From the NCBI GenBank assembly GCA_945866285.1, contig CAMBHC010000054.1, positions 1 through 11,090 of the forward strand: a stretch of 11,090 nucleotides of DNA. Direction: 5' to 3'. The notes below the pieces were generated by a model, which saw nothing but the letters and a program-made list of their open reading frames with translations, ran no database searches and had not been told where the DNA came from. A program made the translations under genes and the position numbers. This document shows positions 6,587-11,090 of the stretch, one piece after another (position 1 is the first letter of the stretch; each line of letters starts with the position of its first letter). This DNA is from Candidatus Sulfopaludibacter sp. SbA3. Its GTDB lineage: Bacteria; Acidobacteriota; Vicinamibacteria; Vicinamibacterales; UBA2999.

Positions 6587-6828
6587 ATGCCGGCCATCAC
6601 CAGCAATACGAATCGCATCACGACGTACGCCAACAGCACCAGGATCGGTAGTTCGTATCGCTGGTAGACGCGCAGTTCGCGGTAGAAAACGTCGTCGCCG
6701 TCGGCATCCACGGAGCCTTCGTGACGCGCCATCTCGCCTTCGGCGGTCTGGAAATCCAGCGGCACCAGCGTAATCTCGCCGCCGCGCGTACGTTCGACAA
6801 CCGAGAAGCGGGTGGCGGGAAACGACAT
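6583..6828 (-). CDS. Small protein with C-terminal membrane anchor, function unknown
   Basis: This 81-residue product has a soluble, acidic first part (about 1-57, with EGSVDADGDDVFYREL) and one hydrophobic helix at the very end (LPILVLLAYVVMRFVLLVMAGI, about 60-81), the layout of a tail-anchored protein. The only in-frame ATG after the upstream stop is at 6828-6826. It has no clear Shine-Dalgarno. I do not recognise the family. Support comes from in-frame length, high GC at third codon positions, sensible protein composition, and its position upstream of the 116-aa membrane protein on the same strand with the divergent methyltransferase just 29 bp away. The two small membrane proteins may act together; that is inference. 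Confidence 0.65.
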   Translation of the reverse strand: MSFPATRFSVVERTRGGEITLVPLDFQTAEGEMARHEGSVDADGDDVFYRELRVYQRYELPILVLLAYVVMRFVLLVMAGI

Positions 6829-6857
6829 CGGTAAGTCGGAAGGCTACACTAGATGGC
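6829..6857. promoter_or_regulatory. Overlapping divergent promoters (81-aa gene / Tam-like methyltransferase)
   Basis: The 29 bp separate the minus ATG (6828) from the plus GTG (6858). On plus, TACACT (6845-6850) is followed by exactly 7 nt before the GTG, a leaderless arrangement; ACGACA at 6822-6827 is a fair -35 (4 of 6 bases of TTGACA) with 17-bp spacing. On minus, TAGCCT (6846-6841) is a possible -10 for the 81-aa gene. The two hexamers share the TA at 6845-6846. Confidence 0.55.
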
Positions 6858-7643
6858 GTGACGGAATGGAATGCGGCGTCGTATCACAAGGTGTCGGGAC
6901 CCCAGACCAGTTGGGGGCAGCGGGTGCTGTCGCGGCTGTCAGTCAACGGCGACGAACGGGCGATCGACGCCGGCTGCGGAAGTGGCCGGCTGACAAGCGA
7001 GCTGATGGAACGCCTGCCGCGGGGTCGGCTCGTCGCCATCGATCGCTCGTGGAACATGCTGATGACGGCCCGCACCAACTTGCGGCCCGCGTTCGGCAAC
7101 CGGGTCTCGTTCGCGCAGGTGTCCCTGCCGGCACTGCCCTTCGCGAACTGGGCCGACCTGGTGTTCAGCACCGCGACGTTTCATTGGATCAAGGATCACC
7201 AGGCGCTGTTCAATAACATCTTGACGGCGTTGCGGCCCGGTGGCCACCTGATGGCGCAGTGCGGGGGTGGCCCCAACCTGGCGCGCGCGCATGCGCTGGC
7301 GGAACAACTGATGCGCGCCGAGCCCTTCGCCCCCTACTTTGGCGACTGGCCTGGCCCGTGGGAGTTCGCCAACGCCGAAGTCACGGCCGCGCGCTTGGAG
7401 CACGCTGGCTTCACCGAGATCGTCACCAGCATCGAAGAGGCGCCGACTACGCTCGCCAGCGAGGCGGACTATCGTGAGTTCGTCACGACCGTGATTTACC
7501 ACACGCACCTCGAACGCCTGCCGAGCCCCACGCTCAAGCAAGCCTTTATCGATCGCGTCACCGAACTGTCGGGGCGTGAAGATCCGCCGTTCACCCTCGA
7601 CTACTGGCGCCTGAACATCAGTGCCACGAGACCACGCCCATGA
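6858..7643 (+). CDS. Trans-aconitate 2-methyltransferase-like SAM methyltransferase
   Basis: From the GTG at 6858 the product has 261 residues. Its opening, MTEWNAASYHKVSGPQTSWG, and the later ATFHWIKDHQALFNNI segment are typical of the Tam group, whose E. coli member methylates trans-aconitate. SAM-binding motif I is AIDAGCGSGRLT (D37 to G43 core), the strand-2 acid is D62 in VAIDRS, and LRPGGHLMAQCGG is the post-motif strand. Substrate specificity is not assured: many Tam-like proteins act on other small acids. GTG is preferred because it gives the family start and lies 7 nt after a TACACT hexamer, with no Shine-Dalgarno. Its TGA overlaps the cupin ATG (ATGA), so the two are probably translated from one message. 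Confidence 0.82.
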   Translation: MTEWNAASYHKVSGPQTSWGQRVLSRLSVNGDERAIDAGCGSGRLTSELMERLPRGRLVAIDRSWNMLMTARTNLRPAFGNRVSFAQVSLPALPFANWADLVFSTATFHWIKDHQALFNNILTALRPGGHLMAQCGGGPNLARAHALAEQLMRAEPFAPYFGDWPGPWEFANAEVTAARLEHAGFTEIVTSIEEAPTTLASEADYREFVTTVIYHTHLERLPSPTLKQAFIDRVTELSGREDPPFTLDYWRLNISATRPRP

Positions 7644-7981
7644 CCCATCCATCCGTCATCCGGCCCGCCGATCACGCGACCTATGCCGCCAACAAGATGG
7701 GCAAGGTAACGCTGTTCGAGTCGCCGCGCCTGCTGGTGGGCCTCAACGCGTTCGAGCCGGGCCAGGAGCACGCGCTGCACGCGCATGCCGGGCAGGACAA
7801 GGTCTATCACGTGCTCGAAGGTGACGGACTGTTCCTGCTCGACGGCCAGGAACTGCGGATGACCGCCGGCGACCTGCTGGTGGCGCCAGAGGGCGTACCC
7901 CACGGGGTGCGAAACAACGGCCATGGACGGCTGCTGGTGCTGGCCGTACTCGCGCCGGCGCCGGCACCGGCCCATGCCTGA
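7640..7981 (+). CDS. Small single-domain cupin
   Basis: The 113 residues form one cupin barrel. Motif 2 fits the consensus exactly: G77-DLLVA-P-E-G-VP-H88-GVR-N92. Motif 1 reads G41-QEHAL-H47-A-H49-AGQD-K54-VYHVLE-G61, so both histidines are kept but the usual metal-binding glutamate is replaced by lysine. A metal site, if present, would be built from H47, H49 and H88 with perhaps Q52. Such cupins can be small isomerases, dioxygenases or ligand binders; no substrate is visible. The Ala-Pro-rich tail (APAPAPAHA) is unremarkable. Its ATG overlaps the methyltransferase stop, suggesting a shared substrate pathway, but that is inference. Confidence 0.85.
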   Translation: MTHPSVIRPADHATYAANKMGKVTLFESPRLLVGLNAFEPGQEHALHAHAGQDKVYHVLEGDGLFLLDGQELRMTAGDLLVAPEGVPHGVRNNGHGRLLVLAVLAPAPAPAHA

Positions 7982-7988
7982 CCTGCAT

Positions 7989-7994
7989 TAACAT
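7989..7994 (+). promoter_or_regulatory. Putative leaderless -10 (TAACAT) of ppk2
   Basis: TAACAT sits in the 20-bp gap between the cupin stop (7981) and the ppk2 GTG (8002), ending exactly 7 nt before the start codon. There is no Shine-Dalgarno in the gap. It fits a leaderless transcript starting at the GTG; no clear -35 is seen in the upstream cupin coding sequence. Confidence 0.5.
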
Positions 7995-8001
7995 TCTCGG
8001 C

Positions 8002-8925
8002 GTGAAGACACCGTCGTTCGCCGACATCGCGTCGCGCTATCGCATCAGCAACGGCACCCGCTTTCGGCTGGCCGACATCGAGCCAGCCGATCCCTGGGGT
8101 GTCTCACTGAAGGGCACCGCCGAGGATTTGCTGTCGGACGGCGTCAAGCGATTGGCCGACTTGCAGGAGCGGCTCTATGCCCAGGACCGCTGGTCGGTCC
8201 TGCTGATCTTCCAGGCCATGGACGCGGCCGGCAAGGACGGCACCATCAAGCACGTGATGTCGGGCATCAACCCGCTCGGCTGTGAGGTTCACGCGTTCAA
8301 GGCGCCGTCGAGTGAAGAGCTGGATCACGACTTCCTGTGGCGAACCTCCCGGGTGCTGCCGCGCCGCGGCCACATCGGTATCTTCAACCGGTCGTACTAC
8401 GAGGAAACACTGGTGGTGCGTGTGCACCAGAACATCCTCGCCCGCCAGCAGTTGCCCCCTGCCCTCGTAACCAAGAATATCTGGCGCGAGCGGTTTGAAG
8501 ACATCAATGCCCACGAACGCTACTTAGCGCGCCAGGGCATCGTCATCCGCAAATTCTTCCTGCACGTGTCGAAAGAAGAACAGCGACGGCGCTTCCTGAA
8601 GCGGCTCGAAGAATCTGACAAGCACTGGAAGTTCTCTCTCGCGGATGTCGGCGAGCGGGCGCATTTCGTGGAATACATGCAGGCGTACGAAGACACCATC
8701 CGGCACACCTCGACGGAGTGGGCGCCGTGGCACGTCATTCCGGCCGACCGCAAATGGTTCACCCGCATCGCCGTCGCCGCCACCATCGTCGACACCATCG
8801 AAACGCTGCACCCGCGGTTTCCCTCGGCCGACCCGAAGGTGAAGGCGGAACTCACCAAGGTCAAGGCCGCACTCGAAGCCGAAGTGAAGGCCGGCGCCGC
8901 CAAGGCGAAGGGCCGCGCGAAATGA
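8002..8925 (+). CDS. ppk2: Polyphosphate:nucleotide phosphotransferase, PPK2 family (class III-like)
   Basis: PPK2 enzymes use inorganic polyphosphate to phosphorylate nucleotides (AMP/ADP or GDP) in the cytoplasm. The 307-residue product shows the N-terminal helical region, Walker A-like QAMDAAGKDGTIKHV (M73-D-A-A-G-K-D-G80), DFLWRTSRVLPRRGHIGIFNRS (Walker B region, F128-N-R-S131), YYEETLVVRVH (lid), and the late conserved KFFLHVSKEEQRRRF, KHWKFS and TSTEWAPWHVIPADRKWF. Order and wording resemble the group with Meiothermus ruber PPK2 class III, which phosphorylates AMP and ADP; the class is inferred by resemblance. The C-terminus is an Ala/Lys-rich tail of about 30 residues. GTG at 8002 follows a leaderless-type TAACAT hexamer. 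Its TGA overlaps the tag ATG (ATGA), so the two are co-translated. Confidence 0.93.
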   Translation: MKTPSFADIASRYRISNGTRFRLADIEPADPWGVSLKGTAEDLLSDGVKRLADLQERLYAQDRWSVLLIFQAMDAAGKDGTIKHVMSGINPLGCEVHAFKAPSSEELDHDFLWRTSRVLPRRGHIGIFNRSYYEETLVVRVHQNILARQQLPPALVTKNIWRERFEDINAHERYLARQGIVIRKFFLHVSKEEQRRRFLKRLEESDKHWKFSLADVGERAHFVEYMQAYEDTIRHTSTEWAPWHVIPADRKWFTRIAVAATIVDTIETLHPRFPSADPKVKAELTKVKAALEAEVKAGAAKAKGRAK

Positions 8926-9518
8926 AGCGCTGCTCGTGGCCCGGTGAGGACCCGCTCTACGTCAGCTACCACGACGATGAGTGGGGACGGCCAGTTACGG
9001 ACGACACGCGGCTGTTCGAGAAGATTTGTCTCGAAGGGTTTCAGGCCGGTTTGAGCTGGATCACGATCCTGCGCAAGCGCGAGCACTTCCGCACGGCGTT
9101 CAAGGGATTCGACCCGTCCATCGTCGCGCGCTTCACAGCGACGGACGTGCAGCGGTTGCTCACGGACGAGGGCATCGTCCGTCACCGCGGCAAGATTGAG
9201 TCCACGATCAACAACGCGCGGCAGGCGCTGGATCTGATCGAAGAGAAGGGCTCGCTGGCCGCCTACTTCTGGTCATGGGAGCCGGCCGCCGCCGATCGGC
9301 CCAGCACGGTAACGCGTGAGACGCTGGTGACGATGACCACCTCAGCGCAGTCGATCGCGATGTCCAAGGACCTGAAGAAGCGCGGCTGGTCGTTCGTTGG
9401 ACCGACCACCAGCTACGCGTTCATGCAGGCCATGGGACTGGTCAACGACCACATCCATGACTGCGGTGTGCGCGGCGACGTCGAAAAAGCGCGTGCCAGG
9501 CTGAAGCGGCCGCGCTAG
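8922..9518 (+). CDS. tag: DNA-3-methyladenine glycosylase I
   Basis: Tag excises 3-methyladenine from alkylated DNA as the first step of base excision repair. The 198 residues keep every family landmark: zinc ligands C4, H17, H177 and C181 (MKRC, SYHDDEWG, NDHIHDC), the base-recognition E38 in LEGFQAGLSW, Y13 and W46 lining the pocket, and the LRKREHFRTAF helix. Length is near the 187 of E. coli Tag. The ATG at 8922 overlaps the ppk2 stop as ATGA; upstream extension would run antiparallel to no family feature and is rejected. Coupling to a polyphosphate kinase is unusual and listed as a finding. The gene is convergent with the TraB/GumN gene, 7 bp apart, with no terminator visible. Confidence 0.97.
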   Translation: MKRCSWPGEDPLYVSYHDDEWGRPVTDDTRLFEKICLEGFQAGLSWITILRKREHFRTAFKGFDPSIVARFTATDVQRLLTDEGIVRHRGKIESTINNARQALDLIEEKGSLAAYFWSWEPAAADRPSTVTRETLVTMTTSAQSIAMSKDLKKRGWSFVGPTTSYAFMQAMGLVNDHIHDCGVRGDVEKARARLKRPR

Positions 9519-9525
9519 CGCCGCG

Positions 9526-10407
9526 CTACTGCTGCGTGACTTTGTAGCCCTTGTCGGCCAGCAGCATAGGCAACCCATCGGGGCCGACCAGGTGGGCGGC
9601 GCCAACCACGATGAAGCAGCCGGCGTTCTGCTGCAGGCAGGCGTCCACATGCGGAACCCAGTTGTGATTGCGCTCCACCAACAGCCGGGCATACAGGGTG
9701 GGCGAGTCGGCAAACCCGACGAGCAGCGATTTCTCCAGCCCCTTGATGTCGCCAGCCGCCCACTGTTGCGCCATCTCCCGAACGTTGCCGACTTGCGTGT
9801 CGATGTCCTTCATGCTCGACACCAGCATGTCTTCCTGCAGCTTGGGTGGCAGTTCGTCGAACCGGTCGATCTGGTACGCCAGCGTCTCGAGGGCTTGACG
9901 CTTCAGCCCGCCAGCCTTCGCGCGGTCGAAGAAATGCTTGTCGATGCCCAGGTCAGTCTTGAAGCCAGCCGCCTGCAGCGATGGCTCCATCAGCGTGATG
10001 GCAACCAGCCATGGCTTCATGCGCTGCAGCGCCATCATGGGTAGCCCGACTGCCGCGGCGCGCCGAGACACCTCGGCAAAGGTGGCTGGCGCGACGATTT
10101 GATCGAGCGTGCGGCCAGCGGTCAACATCGCTTTACCGAGGGCGTTCATCACCTGCGCCGGGTCGGCCATCTCGTCGAAGTCGACTTCCTCGACGAGGGT
10201 CTTCGAGGCCGAAAACGCCTGGTTGATGGCGGTGTCGAGCGGATAGAAGTCCGGCGTAAGCACGTGCAGCGAACCGAGCAGATAAGCCACTGAACCGCCG
10301 GGGCCGTCAACCCGCCAGAGGAAGTGCCGCTTCCCCTCCTGCGCGACGACGGTGCTGCCGGCGAGGCAGATCGCAACAAGCGCAGCCAAGATTCGTCTGC
10401 GAAGCAT
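9526..10407 (-). CDS. Exported TraB/GumN (Tiki-like) family protein
   Basis: I start at ATG 10407-10405 (MLRRRILAALVAICLAGSTVVAQ...), giving 293 residues with a signal peptide cleaved probably after VVA. Another ATG at 10422 adds five residues; longer readings overlap the divergent gene. The domain has the paired GxxH motifs of the family, LLGSLHVL near residue 50 and VVGAAHLVGPDGLPMLLADKGY close to the C-terminus, plus EEVDF and the MKPW helix. The Tiki branch of this fold is metal-dependent protease-like in animals; bacterial members are mostly uncharacterised, so a periplasmic metallohydrolase role is only suggested. There is no lipobox good enough to call a lipoprotein (the Cys is preceded by Ile). 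No Shine-Dalgarno is seen; TAGCCT lies 5 nt before the ATG. Confidence 0.85.
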   Translation of the reverse strand: MLRRRILAALVAICLAGSTVVAQEGKRHFLWRVDGPGGSVAYLLGSLHVLTPDFYPLDTAINQAFSASKTLVEEVDFDEMADPAQVMNALGKAMLTAGRTLDQIVAPATFAEVSRRAAAVGLPMMALQRMKPWLVAITLMEPSLQAAGFKTDLGIDKHFFDRAKAGGLKRQALETLAYQIDRFDELPPKLQEDMLVSSMKDIDTQVGNVREMAQQWAAGDIKGLEKSLLVGFADSPTLYARLLVERNHNWVPHVDACLQQNAGCFIVVGAAHLVGPDGLPMLLADKGYKVTQQ

Positions 10408-10429
10408 CCCAAAGGCTAACATGGTGATG
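10408..10429. promoter_or_regulatory. Overlapping divergent promoters (TraB/GumN / dus)
   Basis: Only 22 bp separate the minus ATG (10407) and the plus ATG (10430). TAACAT (10417-10422) ends exactly 7 nt before the plus start, a leaderless layout. On minus, TAGCCT (10418-10413) ends 5 nt before the TraB start. The hexamers share the TA at 10417-10418. The stretch AAGGCTAACAT resembles AAGGCTACACT at the 6829-6857 divergent promoter. Confidence 0.55.
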
Positions 10430-11090
10430 ATGGACGTTCGCGAAGTGCTGACCGGGGCGGTGGTGATGGCGCCAATGACCAAGGGGTCCAACCTGCCCTA
10501 TCGCCGCCTATGCGTGGAGCTGGGCGCGCGCGTCACGATCAGCGAGATGACCGTGGCCAGGCGCCTGAAGCAGCGGAAGAAAGGCGAGTTCGCGCTGATC
10601 CGAAAGTTCGAAGGTGAGCCATTCTTCGGCGTGCAGCTCGCCGGCACCAATCCCGAGGAGATTGGCTGGGCCACCGCCCTCGTCGAATCGCGCGGCGTGG
10701 ATCTGGTTGACCTCAACTGCGGCTGTCCCATCGACCACTTCACGCACAAGGGCATCGGCGCGGCCCTCGGCCGCCAGCCCGCCCGCATCCGCCGGATTGT
10801 CGAGTGCATGAAGAAGGCGGCCACCAGGATCCCGGTCACGGTGAAGCTGCGATTGGGATGGAACGACGAGACGCGAAACGTGCTGGACCAGGCACGGGCT
10901 GCCGTCGATGGCGGCGCCGACGCCCTCTTCGTGCACGGCCGCACGCGCAATGCCCGCTATCGCTTCGCCGCCGACTGGGACGCAATCGGCACGGTGGTTG
11001 CCGCGGTTCCGGTGCCAGTCGTCGGCAATGGCGACATTCTCTTTCCGCATGACATTGCCGAGGCCAAGGCGCGGTCTGGGTGCGCCGGTG
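10430..11090 (+). CDS. tRNA-dihydrouridine synthase, Dus3-like, C-terminus outside window
   Basis: Dus enzymes reduce uridine in tRNA with FMN and NADPH. The visible 220 codons hold the TIM-barrel landmarks in order: FMN-binding VVMAPMTKGSNLPYRRL (12-28), E-M-T region (ISEMT), VQLAGTNPEEI, the active-site segment LNCGCPIDHF with C99, K139 in VKLRLG, H169-G-R-T172, and VGNGDI (198-203). The GCPID signature with KGIGAAL and RYRFAADW resembles eukaryotic Dus3 rather than bacterial DusA, DusB or DusC. I take the ATG at 10430 (MDVREVLTG), the third of four nearby in-frame starts' ATG codons, because TAACAT ends 7 nt upstream; the ATGs at 10421 and 10427 are alternatives. The gene runs off the right edge, so a C-terminal helical tRNA-binding domain cannot be checked. 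Confidence 0.9.
   Translation, partial: MDVREVLTGAVVMAPMTKGSNLPYRRLCVELGARVTISEMTVARRLKQRKKGEFALIRKFEGEPFFGVQLAGTNPEEIGWATALVESRGVDLVDLNCGCPIDHFTHKGIGAALGRQPARIRRIVECMKKAATRIPVTVKLRLGWNDETRNVLDQARAAVDGGADALFVHGRTRNARYRFAADWDAIGTVVAAVPVPVVGNGDILFPHDIAEAKARSGCAG

Noticed and set aside
6939..7652. 237-codon open frame on minus
   Set aside because: Antisense to the Tam-like methyltransferase, which has intact SAM motifs.
9512..9521. Palindrome GCGCTAGCGC over the tag stop codon
   Set aside because: Ten-base palindrome of G and C is expected by chance here; no T-run follows.
10408..10491. Upstream extension of the TraB/GumN protein
   Set aside because: It would precede the signal peptide and overlap the start of the divergent dus gene.
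10508..11050. 180-codon open frame on minus
   Set aside because: Mirror of the dus gene, which shows FMN-binding and active-site motifs in the plus frame.

Overview
The window is GC-rich, tightly packed bacterial DNA with 15 supported genes, two of them cut by the window edges, and no intergenic stretch longer than 66 bp. There is no sign of phage, transposon, CRISPR, rRNA or tRNA. The gene set is housekeeping and small accessory metabolism. High GC, a minus-strand yebC-ruvC-ruvA-ruvB run followed by a ketoacyl-ACP synthase III, and many short membrane-associated serine hydrolase and methyltransferase genes would fit an uncultured soil or sediment lineage such as Acidobacteriota (Vicinamibacteria). 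That placement is an inference from general character, not from any marker I could search.

Region 1 (1-2959, minus strand) is a recombination-repair operon read right to left: yebC, ruvC, ruvA, ruvB, then the first 23 codons of a FabH-type ketoacyl-ACP synthase III. Every junction overlaps (GTGA, ATGA, 8 bp, TTGA), so translation is probably coupled throughout. The RuvABC set carries its diagnostic catalytic residues. A 66-bp gap with a short perfect hairpin separates yebC from a class I methyltransferase (3026-3793, minus).

Region 2 (3794-6171) opens with a 30-bp divergent promoter region. On the plus strand it drives a hotdog acyl-CoA thioesterase and, 2 bp later, a 627-residue exported serine hydrolase (beta-lactamase/CubicO type) that ends in four membrane helices. 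The latter meets, tail to tail with overlapping stop codons, a minus-strand pair of small membrane proteins (116 and 81 aa), with a possible 23-aa ORF exactly tiled between them.

Region 3 (6829-9518, plus) holds two short units. One is a trans-aconitate-methyltransferase-like enzyme coupled to a small cupin. The other is a class III-like polyphosphate kinase 2 coupled to DNA-3-methyladenine glycosylase I (tag). Region 4 is a TraB/GumN-family exported protein on minus (9526-10407), divergent from a tRNA-dihydrouridine synthase that resembles eukaryotic Dus3 more than DusA/B/C and runs off the right edge.

The most striking non-gene signal is regulatory. All four plus-strand units that begin with their own intergenic space have a TANNNT hexamer ending exactly 7 nt before the start codon (3811, 6845, 7989, 10417) and lack a Shine-Dalgarno sequence, the expected signature of leaderless transcripts. 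By contrast yebC, ruvB and the 116-aa membrane protein have good Shine-Dalgarno sequences. I found no convincing new multi-gene biological system; the rest is ordinary genome with some small oddities listed as findings.
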